Below are positions 33,284 through 42,409 of a DNA stretch of 64,000 bases, in pieces. The DNA is from VBCG01 sp044226535 (GTDB lineage Bacteria; Pseudomonadota; Gammaproteobacteria; Burkholderiales; Casimicrobiaceae). Each line of letters begins with the position of its first letter. Position 1 is the stretch's first letter. Made by a program: the position numbers and the translations under genes. The stretch spans positions 169,170-233,169 of the forward strand of contig JBGAGT010000007.1 of NCBI GenBank assembly GCA_044226535.1. The letters run 5' to 3'. The notes below the pieces were generated by a model, which was not told the origin of the DNA, ran no database searches, and was given only the letters and a program-made list of their open reading frames with translations.

Positions 33284-35431
33284 TCAGGTGCGCGGCCGGG
33301 TGACGCGCCGCACCTCGGGGAGGCGCTTCAGTGCGCGCATCAGCTGCGCGAGGTGCCTGCGGTCCCTCACCTGAACCCCGAAGAACATCGCCAGCACGTC
33401 GCTGCCGTCGGGGCGCTCGACCGACACGTTGTCGATGTTGGCGCCGTTGTCGTTGATGGTCGTGGCGATGTTGGCGAGCAGGCCCCGCCGGTCGGACACC
33501 AGCAGGCGGATGCCGGCGTCGAACACCCCGGACACCTCGTTGGCCCACTCGACGTCGACCAGCTCGGAGGCGTCGACGCGCTGCTTCCGGAGCGTGGCGC
33601 AGTCGCGCTGGTGCACCACCAGCCCCTGCCCCTTGCGGAACTGCGCGATGATGGCGTCGCCCGGCACCGGGCGGCAGCACTTGGCGTACTGGATGGCCAC
33701 GCCCTCGACGCCGCGCAGCGTCAGCGAGCCGCGCATGGGCGAGGGCGCGAGGTTGGTGCCGACGGCGCCGGGCGCCGCGCCGTCCTCGGCCTTGCTGCGG
33801 GTGAGCGCCTGCGCCACCACGAACGAAAGCCGCTTGCCGAGGCCGATGTCGGCGAGGATGTCGAGCTTGCTCTTCGCGCCGTACTCGCGCGCCAGCGACT
33901 CCCAGCGCTCCCAGGCGATGGCGCCGGGCTCGATCTTCATCGTGGCCAGCGCCTGCGTCAGCAGCCGCTCGCCGAGCGCCGCCGATTCCTTCTGCTGCAG
34001 GCTCTTGAGGTAGTGGCGGATGCGCGAGCGCGCCTTGCCGGTGGCGACGAAGGTGAGCCACGAGGGGTTGGGCCGCGCGCCGGGCGCGGTGAGGATCTCG
34101 ACGTGGTCGCCGTTCTTGAGCTCGGTGCGCAGCGGCACGATCTCGTAGTTGATGCGCGCCGACACGCTGTGGTGGCCGATGTCGGTATGCACGCCGTACG
34201 CGAAGTCGACGGCGGTGGCGCCGCGCGGCAGCGCCATGATCTTGCCCTTGGGCGTGAAGACGTAGATCTCCTCGGGGAAGAGGTCGCCCTTGACGTGCTC
34301 GAGGAACTCCTTGCTGTCTCGCGACTCGGACTGGATCTCGAGCAGGCTCTGCAGCCAGCGGTGCGTCTCGCGCTGCGCCTCGGCCAGGTCGAGCGCGCCG
34401 CCGTCCTTGTACAACCAGTGCGCGGCGACGCCGGTCTCGGCGACGCGGTGCATGTCGTGGGTGCGGACCTGCGCCTCGAGCGGCGTGCCGAAGGGCCCGA
34501 ACAGCGTGGTGTGCAGCGACTGGTAGCCGTTGGCCTTCGGTATCGCGATGTAGTCCTTGAACTTGCCGGGGATGGGCTTGAACTTGTCGTGCAGCACGCC
34601 GAGCGCCGTGTAGCAGGTGGCCTTGTGCGCCACCAGCACGCGCACGCCGTAGATATCGAACACCTGCGAGAAGCTGTAGTGCTTCTCCTTCATCTTGCGG
34701 TAGACCGAGTACACGGTCTTCTCGCGGCCGGTGACGGTGGCGATGATGTCGGCCTCGGCCAGCGCCGAGCGCAGCGACTCCAGCAGCTTGTTCATCACCT
34801 CGCGGCGGTTGCCCCGCGCGGTCTTGATCGCCTGCGCCAGCACGCGGTAGCGCATGGGGTTCAGGTGCTTGAACGACAGGTCCTGCAGCTCGAGGTACAG
34901 CGCGTTCAAGCCGAGGCGGTTGGCGATGGGCGCGTAGATGTCGAGCGTCTCGCGGGCGATGCGCTTGCGGTGCGCGGGCGCCATGGCGTCCAGCGTGCGC
35001 ATGTTGTGCAGGCGGTCGGCGAGCTTGATGAGGATGACGCGCACGTCGCGCGCCATCGCCAGCAGCATCTTGCGGAAGCTCTCGGCCTCGGCCTCCTCGC
35101 GCGTGTCGAAGGCGATCTGGTCGAGCTTGGACACGCCGTCGACCATGTCGGCGACGGGCTTGCCGAAGGTCGTCTCGATCTCGTTCTTGGAGACCTCGGT
35201 GTCCTCCATCACGTCGTGGAGGAGGGCGGCCGCGAGGCCCTGCGCGTCGAGGCGCCACTGCGACAGGATGCTGGCGACCGCCAGCGGGTGCGTGATGTAG
35301 GGTTCGCCGGACTTGCGGTACTGCCCGCGGTGCGCGGACTCGGAATAGTCGAACGCGCGCTCGACGAGCGCGACGTCAGACGCCGGCAGGTAATGGCCGA
35401 GGTGTCGGGTGAATTCGGCGATTTCCGACAT
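33284..35431 (-). CDS. spoT: Bifunctional (p)ppGpp synthetase/hydrolase
   Basis: A 715-aa RelA/SpoT-family enzyme. The HD hydrolase domain has H48 and H72-D73 (LLHDVMEDT), so hydrolase activity is intact. The synthetase domain (about 230-370) has GREKTVYSVYRKMKEK and GYQSLHTTLFGP. TGS (about 395-460) and ACT (about 635-715) regulatory domains follow. It is the last gene of gmk-rpoZ-spoT, with 81 bp after rpoZ. Both activities are expected, as in most betaproteobacterial SpoT proteins. Confidence 0.96.
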   Translation of the reverse strand: MSEIAEFTRHLGHYLPASDVALVERAFDYSESAHRGQYRKSGEPYITHPLAVASILSQWRLDAQGLAAALLHDVMEDTEVSKNEIETTFGKPVADMVDGVSKLDQIAFDTREEAEAESFRKMLLAMARDVRVILIKLADRLHNMRTLDAMAPAHRKRIARETLDIYAPIANRLGLNALYLELQDLSFKHLNPMRYRVLAQAIKTARGNRREVMNKLLESLRSALAEADIIATVTGREKTVYSVYRKMKEKHYSFSQVFDIYGVRVLVAHKATCYTALGVLHDKFKPIPGKFKDYIAIPKANGYQSLHTTLFGPFGTPLEAQVRTHDMHRVAETGVAAHWLYKDGGALDLAEAQRETHRWLQSLLEIQSESRDSKEFLEHVKGDLFPEEIYVFTPKGKIMALPRGATAVDFAYGVHTDIGHHSVSARINYEIVPLRTELKNGDHVEILTAPGARPNPSWLTFVATGKARSRIRHYLKSLQQKESAALGERLLTQALATMKIEPGAIAWERWESLAREYGAKSKLDILADIGLGKRLSFVVAQALTRSKAEDGAAPGAVGTNLAPSPMRGSLTLRGVEGVAIQYAKCCRPVPGDAIIAQFRKGQGLVVHQRDCATLRKQRVDASELVDVEWANEVSGVFDAGIRLLVSDRRGLLANIATTINDNGANIDNVSVERPDGSDVLAMFFGVQVRDRRHLAQLMRALKRLPEVRRVTRPRT

Positions 35432-35512
35432 CGCGGGTCACCTGGGGGGCTCGCGCCCCCCATTCAACCTCGCGCCGCCGGTAGGGCACGCCGGGTCGCC
35501 CATTTGCGCGGG

Positions 35513-35719
35513 TCAGCTGCCCGATTTGTTCAGCATCTCGACGCCGACCTTGCCCGCCGCGACTTCGCGCAGCGCGATGACCGTGGGCTTGTCGCGGTCC
35601 GGCTCGACCATCGCGGTCGAGCCCGAGGTGATCTGGCGCGCACGGTTGGTGGCGGCGAGCGTGAGCTCGAAACGGTTGGGGATCCGTTCGAGCGCGTCTT
35701 CGATGGTGATGCGTGCCAT
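35513..35719 (-). CDS. rpoZ: RNA polymerase omega subunit
   Basis: A 68-aa protein. MARITIEDAL, RFELTLAATNRARQI and KPTVIALREVAAGKVG are the conserved omega segments. It helps assemble RNA polymerase and takes part in the ppGpp site at the beta-prime interface. It lies 24 bp downstream of gmk and upstream of spoT. Confidence 0.97.
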   Translation of the reverse strand: MARITIEDALERIPNRFELTLAATNRARQITSGSTAMVEPDRDKPTVIALREVAAGKVGVEMLNKSGS

Positions 35720-35743
35720 GGTGGTTCCTCTTTGGAGCGTCGG

Positions 35744-36391
35744 TCAGCGTCGCGGTTCGACGAGTTCGGCCAGGAGCTTCTTGTGCCTCGCGCCCTGGCG
35801 GAGCGCGGTCAGGCGGCTTGCGCGCACGATCGCGGCAAGGTCGTCGACGGCGGTCGCAAAGTCTTGATTGATAATAACATAGTCGAATTCCGCCCAGTGC
35901 TCCATCTCCCCGAAGGCGCCTTCGAGCCGGCGCGAGATGACCTCCGCGGAATCCTGGCCACGCCGTTCCAGCCGGTCCTCGAGCGCGGCCAGCGACGGCG
36001 GCAGGATGAACACGTGGACCGACTCGGGCACCAGCTTGCGCACCTGGGCCGCGCCCTGCCAGTCGATCTCCAGCAGCACGTCCTGGCCCGAGGCGACCTG
36101 CTGCTTGAGCCAGGTCGCCGAGGTGCCGTACCAGTTGCCGTGCACGTTGGCGTGCTCGAGCAGCTCGCCCGCGGAGAGAAGCGCCTGGAAACGCAGTTCG
36201 TCGACGAAGTGATAGTGTCGTCCCTCGGACTCGCCGGGTCGCGGCGCGCGCGTGGTGAAGGAGATCGACAGCTTGATGCCCGGCTCGCGCTCGAGCAGCG
36301 CGTTGACCATGCTGCTCTTGCCGCCGCCCGAGGGCGCCGCGACGACGAACAGCACGCCTGCGGCGGGCGGCGCCTGGGTGGTGATGGACAT
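35744..36391 (-). CDS. gmk: Guanylate kinase
   Basis: Phosphorylates GMP to GDP. The 215-aa protein has P-loop APSGGGKSS (19-27), the GMP-binding block with SISFTTRAPRPGE and GRHYHFV, and EIDWQGA. The ATG at 36391 gives the standard length; the longer frame upstream is not coding. It heads gmk-rpoZ-spoT. The gap to the divergent aldo-keto reductase is only 43 bp. Confidence 0.96.
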   Translation of the reverse strand: MSITTQAPPAAGVLFVVAAPSGGGKSSMVNALLEREPGIKLSISFTTRAPRPGESEGRHYHFVDELRFQALLSAGELLEHANVHGNWYGTSATWLKQQVASGQDVLLEIDWQGAAQVRKLVPESVHVFILPPSLAALEDRLERRGQDSAEVISRRLEGAFGEMEHWAEFDYVIINQDFATAVDDLAAIVRASRLTALRQGARHKKLLAELVEPRR

Positions 36392-36434
36392 GGCGAACGA
36401 GGGGCGGTGAGCGAGGGAAGCCGAGGCGGAGGCG

Positions 36435-37475
36435 ATGATTCTACCGATGAACCGGCGGCGCTTCGCAGCGGTTGTACTGGCCGCCACGGCACCTTTCGCC
36501 GGAGCCGGCCGGTGCATGGCGCAGCCGGCCTCCCCCGCGCGCGCTGCCGCACCGTCCTCCGCATCTTCCGCCACAGAGCGCCGCGGCCCGCCGAAAACCA
36601 TGCTGACCCGACCCATTCCCTCGACCCGCGAACCGCTGCCGGTGATCGGATGCGGTACCTACATCGGCTTCGACGTCGCGCGCGACGCTGCCGCGCTGGC
36701 GCGGCTCGACGCCGTGGTCGAGGCGCTGCGCAGTGCGGGCGGGCGCGTGCTCGACACCTCGCCCATGTACGGCCGCGCCGAGGCGGTGCTGGGCGAGCTG
36801 CCGTCCATGCTCGACGATGCGCGTTCGCGCGGGGTGCTGGCGGGTGCGGCGGGCGCCGCCGGCACGCCGGCGGCGCAGGCCCTGTTCGTCGCCACCAAGG
36901 TCTGGATCGAAGGCCGCGCGGCGGGACTGCGACAGCTCGAGGATTCGTTCCGCCTGATGAAGCGCAGCGTGATCGACCTGGTGCAGGTGCACAACCTCGT
37001 CGACTGGCGCACGCAGCTCGCGACCCTTCGCGGCCTGCGCGACCAGGGCCGCGTGCGCTACGTCGGCGTGTCGCACTACACCGCGAGCGCATACCCCGAG
37101 CTCGAATCGGTGCTGCGCGCCGAGAAGCTCGACTTCGTGCAGCTCAACTACGCCGTCGACGACCGCGAGGCCGAGCGGCGCATCCTGCCGCTCGCTGCCG
37201 AGCGCGGCGTTGCCGTGCTCGTCAATCGGCCATTTGGCGGAGGCGGCCTGCTGCGCCGGCTGCGCGACAAGCCGCTGCCCGGATGGGCGGCGGAGATCGG
37301 TGCGTCGAGCTGGGCGCAGCTCCTGTTGAAATTCGTGCTGTCCAATCCGGCCGTCACCTGCGCGATCCCGGGCACAGGCGACCCCGTGCACATGGCGGAG
37401 AACGCCGCAGCAGGCGCGACGGCGCCGCCCGATGCGGCGTTCTGGAAGCGGCACCTCGCGGAATTCCCGGGCTGA
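36435..37475 (+). CDS. Exported aldo/keto reductase
   Basis: A 346-aa aldo-keto reductase fold preceded by an export signal: NRRRF at residues 6-10, a hydrophobic run and AGRCMAQ-PAS, which looks like a twin-arginine signal, so the cofactor may be bound before export. The catalytic layout is unusual. LDTSPMYGRAE holds the Asp and Tyr (LDTSPMYG near 109-116), TKVWIEGRA the Lys, and VHN replaces the usual catalytic His motif. The ATG at 36435 has a GAGG some 8 nt upstream; the ATG at 36447 is an alternative. The function is unknown. Confidence 0.8.
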   Translation: MILPMNRRRFAAVVLAATAPFAGAGRCMAQPASPARAAAPSSASSATERRGPPKTMLTRPIPSTREPLPVIGCGTYIGFDVARDAAALARLDAVVEALRSAGGRVLDTSPMYGRAEAVLGELPSMLDDARSRGVLAGAAGAAGTPAAQALFVATKVWIEGRAAGLRQLEDSFRLMKRSVIDLVQVHNLVDWRTQLATLRGLRDQGRVRYVGVSHYTASAYPELESVLRAEKLDFVQLNYAVDDREAERRILPLAAERGVAVLVNRPFGGGGLLRRLRDKPLPGWAAEIGASSWAQLLLKFVLSNPAVTCAIPGTGDPVHMAENAAAGATAPPDAAFWKRHLAEFPG

Positions 37476-37481
37476 CCTTCG

Positions 37482-38900
37482 TCAGGTGGTTTCGAAACTC
37501 CCCGTCTTCGACGCCTGTGGACCCCCGACCGCGGGATACGTGGTGATCTCGATCGGGGCGCCCGGATTGGCGACATTGTCGAAATCCACGACCGCGCCCT
37601 GCGAGACCAGCGTCTCGCGCAGGTGCCGGAAGTCCATGGCGGACATGCTGTAGCCGTGGCTGGCGCAAAGGGCGGCGGCCGTACCCGCGCCCTGGCCCAT
37701 CGCCATGCAGGTCGCCATCACCCGCACCGAGCCGAATCCGGGCCCGTCGGCGCTGAGGCAGCGCCCGGCCGTGACGAGGTTGACGCTGCCCCGCGGCACC
37801 AGGCACCGGAACGGGACGTTGTACTCCTGCCGGGGAACGACGAGGCCGTCCTGCTCGTTGCTGTCGCTGGAATGGATATCGATGACGTGCGCGCCCTTGG
37901 CGATGGTGTCCGGGAAGGCCTTGGGCACGAGGATGTCGTCCCGCTGGAGCTGGTAGAGGCCGACGATGTGGTACGACTCGCGCACGCCGGTCTGGATCCC
38001 GGATTTCGCCAGCCAGCAGTCCCTGAACTCCGGGAACTCACGCCGCAGCACGCCGATCACGAGGTGCAGGTTCTCGCGGAGGCTGCACTCGGTGCGGGTG
38101 AACCGTTCCGGGTCGCTCGCGTCGGTGGCCTCGCGGAGGAGGTTGATGCTCACCATGCCGTCGTGGAAGAACCGGCTGATCCAGGGGCCCCCGAAGATCG
38201 GGATCTCCCCCTGCTCATTGAGCTCGAGCAACCGGCCGCGAATCGCGGCCGAGACCGGCAGCATCCCGTCGACGGCGTCGCCGAACAGGTGGGCGAGCGC
38301 ATCGGTGTCCACGCCGCCGAGCTGGAACCACAGCGTCGCCGGCTGCAACACCTCGCCCTTCACGGTCGGGAAGCCGGCCGCGCGCACGAGGTCGGCATCG
38401 CCGGTGCAGTCGACGAACACCTTCGCCTCGTAGGCGACGCGGCCCGCCTTGTTCTGCAGGATGACGTGCGTGAGGCGCTCGCCTTCCACCACGCAGTCCG
38501 AGAGCCACGAGTGGTACAGCAGCGTCACCCCGCTCTCGAGGAGGAGGCGCTGCGCGGCGAGCTTGAGGATCTCGTCGTTGACGGGGAAATTGCCGCTCTC
38601 GAGCGCGATGTTGGCGCCATCGAGAGCGGCCGCCTTCTCGAGGAGCTCGAACGGTATCCCCCCGATGTGCTGCTTGCCGAAATGGCGGAACTCGCTGATC
38701 GGCGTCACCAGCGCGCTCGTCGACATGCCGCCGACGAAGCCGTAGCGCTCGACCAGCAGGGTCTTCGCGCCGTTGCGCGCCGCAGCCACCGCCGCGACGA
38801 GGCCGGCAGGCCCCCCGCCGCAGACCACGACGTCGTAGCGGCCTGCCACGCGCACGTCCCTGGCGGGCTCCTTGATGGCCGGAAACGGTGCTGATGTCAT
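37482..38900 (-). CDS. FAD-dependent oxidoreductase (FAD_oxidored family)
   Basis: A 472-aa flavoprotein. CGGGPAGLVAAVAAARNGAK gives the dinucleotide motif (residues 28-33), followed by ERYGFVGGMSTSALV, VDCTGDADL and a late TAGRCLSADGPGFGSVRVMATCMAMGQGAG that closes the FAD site. Family members oxidise diverse substrates, often in sugar or polyol catabolism. Its ATG overlaps the LacI regulator stop by 4 bp (ATGA), so they are co-translated, and a sugar ABC importer is divergent. The substrate is probably what the importer brings in. Confidence 0.85.
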   Translation of the reverse strand: MTSAPFPAIKEPARDVRVAGRYDVVVCGGGPAGLVAAVAAARNGAKTLLVERYGFVGGMSTSALVTPISEFRHFGKQHIGGIPFELLEKAAALDGANIALESGNFPVNDEILKLAAQRLLLESGVTLLYHSWLSDCVVEGERLTHVILQNKAGRVAYEAKVFVDCTGDADLVRAAGFPTVKGEVLQPATLWFQLGGVDTDALAHLFGDAVDGMLPVSAAIRGRLLELNEQGEIPIFGGPWISRFFHDGMVSINLLREATDASDPERFTRTECSLRENLHLVIGVLRREFPEFRDCWLAKSGIQTGVRESYHIVGLYQLQRDDILVPKAFPDTIAKGAHVIDIHSSDSNEQDGLVVPRQEYNVPFRCLVPRGSVNLVTAGRCLSADGPGFGSVRVMATCMAMGQGAGTAAALCASHGYSMSAMDFRHLRETLVSQGAVVDFDNVANPGAPIEITTYPAVGGPQASKTGSFETT

Positions 38901-40009
38901 GCTTCGATTGCCGATGGCGAGCGCGTCGTGGAGGCACGGACGACGAGTTCGGGGACGATGCGCTCGGTCACGATGCGGTCGTCGGCGACACCCTGGATCC
39001 GGTCGAGCAGACGCCGTGTCGCGCGGCTCGCCACCTCCTGGAACGGCAGCAGCAACGTCGAAAGCGGCGGCTCCATGAAGCGCGTGAACGGGTGGTTCCC
39101 CCACCCCATGACGAGCACGTCGTCGGGAACCCGAATGCCGCGCTCCCGCAACGCGCGATAAAGGCCGAGCGCGTAGTAGTCGTCACCGACGACGAAGGCA
39201 TCGGGCCGGCGGCCGCGGTCGAGAAGATCGCTCGCGACACGATGGGCGTCGTCGGCCTGCCAGGACCGGGAGACGCGGAAGGAACGGGGCGACGGAACGA
39301 GCGCCAGGTGTTGCCGGGGATCGAACGATAGGCCGTGCTCCTCGAGCGACCTGCGAAATCCGTCCAGCCGCAGGCGGATGGTCGAGAACGCCATGTCCTC
39401 GTCGATCAGGACGACATCCTTCGCGCCGAGCGACAGCACGGCACCCGTGGTCAGCCGGATGCCCGCCTCGTTGTCGGTGGAATAGAAATCGACGCCGAGC
39501 TCAGGGAGCTCGCGACTGACGAGGACCAGGGGGATGCCAGCCTTGATCACCGGCGCCCATGCGTTGGAGCGCTCCTGCACCGGCGCGGCGATCAGCCCGT
39601 CGAGCCCCGAGCGCAACGCCCGGTCGATCGCTTCGCGCTCCCGCTCCGCGGACTCGTAGGACAGGAACAGCGTGATGGTGTAGCCGGCCTCCTGCGCACG
39701 CAGCTCGACCTCGCTGATGAGGTCCGAAAAGAAGGGGTTCGAGATGTTGGAGACGATCACGCCGATCGTCTTGCGCGAACCCAGCACCAGCGAGCGCGCG
39801 TGGATGTTGGGGACATATCCCAGCCGCTCCGCCTCGGCCTTGATCAGCGCGCGCGTCGCCTGGTTGACGCCCGGCCGGTCGTTGAGCGCGCGCGAGATCG
39901 TGTTCGGCGTCAGCCCGACGACCTCGGCGACGTCGCGGAGGGTCGGCGGGCGACGGCCGTTGGCCGTGGACCGCTTTCCATCATTAGCGATATTGAGCGG
40001 GCGCGTCAT
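38897..40009 (-). CDS. LacI-family transcriptional regulator
   Basis: A 370-aa repressor. The HTH is TLRDVAEVVGLTPNTISRALN (residues 23-43) with hinge IHARSLVLGSRKTIGVIV, followed by a PBP-like effector domain (about 77-360). It is co-translated with the FAD oxidoreductase and divergent from a sugar ABC importer. A TTAGCGATATTGA motif inside its first codons recurs upstream of the importer and may be its operator. Confidence 0.9.
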   Translation of the reverse strand: MTRPLNIANDGKRSTANGRRPPTLRDVAEVVGLTPNTISRALNDRPGVNQATRALIKAEAERLGYVPNIHARSLVLGSRKTIGVIVSNISNPFFSDLISEVELRAQEAGYTITLFLSYESAEREREAIDRALRSGLDGLIAAPVQERSNAWAPVIKAGIPLVLVSRELPELGVDFYSTDNEAGIRLTTGAVLSLGAKDVVLIDEDMAFSTIRLRLDGFRRSLEEHGLSFDPRQHLALVPSPRSFRVSRSWQADDAHRVASDLLDRGRRPDAFVVGDDYYALGLYRALRERGIRVPDDVLVMGWGNHPFTRFMEPPLSTLLLPFQEVASRATRRLLDRIQGVADDRIVTERIVPELVVRASTTRSPSAIEA

Positions 40010-40126
40010 GACCGCTGATTCTTCCCGTGGTCACGCAAACCATACAAATTAATCATAGCATAATCAGTCACATACAACTTATTGACGACCCAAGGGCTGC
40101 GTGCCAGACTACGTTAGCGATATCGA
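39984..40126. promoter_or_regulatory. Two copies of a TTAGCGATATYGA motif, candidate LacI-type operators
   Basis: TTAGCGATATTGA (39984-39996, within the first codons of the regulator) and TTAGCGATATCGA (40114-40126, upstream of the importer) match in 12 of 13 bases and are 130 bp apart. They flank an AT-rich promoter region (about 40030-40090) for the divergent genes. Confidence 0.45.
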
Positions 40127-40194
40127 AGTGTCAATCACCGCCCAGATCGAAGGCGTTTCGCAGCGTTTCCCTGGAACAACGCGGAGGAAGAGGA

Positions 40195-41466
40195 ATGAAA
40201 CTGACCAAAGCTGCAATCGCGGCTGCCGCGACATTGGCCTTCACGTCCGTCGGCTTTGCACAGAACACCTCGATCAACGTGCTGGGGCACAAGGTGCACC
40301 AGGCGGTGTCGACCGGGCTGACGGCGGGCACGACCGGCGGCGACGTCACCGCCGAATGGCAGGCCGCCAACGGCTCCATCAACTGGATCACCGCCGACGT
40401 GACGCCGCTGCACGATCGCCTGCGCCGCGAACTGGCGCTGCCTGCGGGCAACGTCGACCTGGCCTTCTTCCTCAACCGCTACGCATCGCCGAAGGTATTC
40501 GAGCAGCTCGAGCCGCTCGACAGCTTCCAGGCCGCCAAGCCGATCAAGGATTTCGATGGATTGAGCAAGGGGATGCTGGACGGCATGACCTACAAGGGCA
40601 AGCTCTACGGCATCCCGTTCCGGCACAGCACGACTGCCTTCGTCTACAACGAGGCGCTCCTCGCGGAAGCCGGCTTCAAGGGACCTCCCAAGTCGTTCGC
40701 CGAGCTCGTGCAGATGGCCAAGAAGCTCTACCACGTCGACAAGAACGGCCAGAAAGTCTACGGCCTCTCCCAGGTGGGGGATTCACCGGAGTTCCTGCTC
40801 GCCCTGATGCTGTCGAGCGGCAAGCAGCTCCTGGATTCGAACTACACCCTCAACGCCAACACGCCCGAGTTCGTGTCGGCCCTGAAAACGCTGAAGGACC
40901 TCTATGACAGCGGCGGGCTGATCGACAACTACCTCAGCACCCCGCTCGATTCGCTGATCTCGGACATGCAGAACGGCCGCGCCGTCATGAGCCTCAGCCC
41001 CTTCAACCGCGAAGTCGTCCTGAACGACAAGAAGCTGTCGAAATATCCCGGTTCGTTCAAGGTCACGTCGGTCCCCCCGGGCGCCAGTGGACAATTGCTG
41101 GCCCAGACCGAGGTCTGGTACCTCGTGATCCCCAGGAACTCGCGGCAGAAGGATCGTGCATGGGACCTCATCCGCACGCTCTCGGCCCCCGAGGCGACGA
41201 TACGCGAAGCGCTCAATGGCAATGGCGCGACGCGCCCCGCGGCCTACCAGGACCCGCGCGTGGTCGCGGTCCTTCCCTCCGCTCCCGAGCAGGCGCGCTC
41301 GGTCGCCTCGGCCCGGCTTGCGTTCCCGGGCTTCGACGAGACCACGCGCGCCCAGGCGATCCTGAGCGAGGAGGCCGACGCTTTCCTGCTCGGGCAGCAG
41401 AGCGCCGAAAAGGCGGCCGCGAACATCCAGCGCCGCATCGAGCCGCTGCTCCCCAAGAAAGAGTGA
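40195..41466 (+). CDS. Sugar ABC transporter substrate-binding protein (family 1)
   Basis: A 423-aa periplasmic binding protein with a Sec signal (residues 1-23, VGFAQ-NTS). The mature part has PAGNVDLAFFLNRYA, YGIPFRHSTTAFVYNEALL and WDLIRTLSAPEATI, typical of polyol and sugar receptors. GGAGGAAGAGG precedes the ATG. Two permeases follow at once, but no ATPase gene is present in this cluster. Confidence 0.9.
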   Translation: MKLTKAAIAAAATLAFTSVGFAQNTSINVLGHKVHQAVSTGLTAGTTGGDVTAEWQAANGSINWITADVTPLHDRLRRELALPAGNVDLAFFLNRYASPKVFEQLEPLDSFQAAKPIKDFDGLSKGMLDGMTYKGKLYGIPFRHSTTAFVYNEALLAEAGFKGPPKSFAELVQMAKKLYHVDKNGQKVYGLSQVGDSPEFLLALMLSSGKQLLDSNYTLNANTPEFVSALKTLKDLYDSGGLIDNYLSTPLDSLISDMQNGRAVMSLSPFNREVVLNDKKLSKYPGSFKVTSVPPGASGQLLAQTEVWYLVIPRNSRQKDRAWDLIRTLSAPEATIREALNGNGATRPAAYQDPRVVAVLPSAPEQARSVASARLAFPGFDETTRAQAILSEEADAFLLGQQSAEKAAANIQRRIEPLLPKKE

Positions 41467-41521
41467 CGCCGTGGGGCGCGGCGGCCCCGCCGCCGCGCCC
41501 GTGCCGCGCAGCGGTCGCGGC

Positions 41522-42409
41522 ATGACACGGGTCGGCAAGGGCATGCGCCGCTTCGGCCTTTTCCAGCTTGCGCTGCTCACGCCGGCACAGGCCCTGGCGA
41601 CGATCATGCTGGGCGGGCCGGCCGTCTACGTGCTGTGGTTGAGCTTCACGACGTCCAACTACGGGCTCGACCCGCAATTCGTCGGTGTCGCCAACTACGC
41701 GACCGTGCTGGCGGACCGCCACTTCTGGACGGCCGCCAGGAACACGTTTGTCATCGTCAATGTCGTCGTCTACGCCGAGCTGGTGCTGGCGCTCGGCATG
41801 GCGCTGCTGGTCGCGAGCCTCGGGCGCTGGCGCATGCTGCTCTTCGCCGTCATCCTCGTTCCCTACGGCATCAGCGAGGTCGTCGGCGTCCTCGCCTGGC
41901 GGTTCCTGGCCGATCCCAACATCGGCCTGCTGACCAATGCCTTGCGCATGGTGGGCGTCGGCTTCAACTGGTCGCGCAGCGTACCCGACGCGTTGACGCT
42001 GATCTGCGCCATCAGCATCTGGCATCACCTGCCGTTCACCTTCGTCATCCTCTACGCCGCCGTCATCTCGGTGCCGCGCGACCTCTACGAGGCCGCGCAC
42101 GTCGACGGCGCCACGGCCCTGCAGTCGTTGTGGAACATCACGATCCCCATGATCATGCCGGCCGCCATGCTGGCGATCGTGTTCCGCTACATCTTCGCCT
42201 TCCGCATGTTCAGCGAGGTATGGCTGGTGACCAAGGGCGGGCCGGTCCAGCTCACGGAGGTGCTGGGCACCTACCTGTATCGAGTCGGGTTCAGGTTCGC
42301 CGATTTCGGCGCCGCTGCCGCGACCGGCTGGCTGATGGTCGTGGGATCGCTGGCGCTGGCGTCCTTCTACCTGCGCACCATGTACCGGAAGTCGTTCGCC
42401 CATGCCTAG
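41522..42409 (+). CDS. Sugar ABC transporter permease (MalF type)
   Basis: A 295-aa permease with six helices from about residue 14. The EAA loop is EAAHVDGATALQSLWNITIPMIMP. The start is uncertain between ATG 41522 and GTG 41471. Its stop overlaps the next permease by 8 bp. It likely works with the shared ATPase encoded elsewhere. Confidence 0.87.
   Translation: MTRVGKGMRRFGLFQLALLTPAQALATIMLGGPAVYVLWLSFTTSNYGLDPQFVGVANYATVLADRHFWTAARNTFVIVNVVVYAELVLALGMALLVASLGRWRMLLFAVILVPYGISEVVGVLAWRFLADPNIGLLTNALRMVGVGFNWSRSVPDALTLICAISIWHHLPFTFVILYAAVISVPRDLYEAAHVDGATALQSLWNITIPMIMPAAMLAIVFRYIFAFRMFSEVWLVTKGGPVQLTEVLGTYLYRVGFRFADFGAAAATGWLMVVGSLALASFYLRTMYRKSFAHA

Noticed and set aside
33038..37546. 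A 1502-residue open frame on the plus strand
   Set aside because: It runs antisense through spoT, rpoZ and gmk and out of frame through the aldo-keto reductase gene; it shows no domain and only low-complexity composition.
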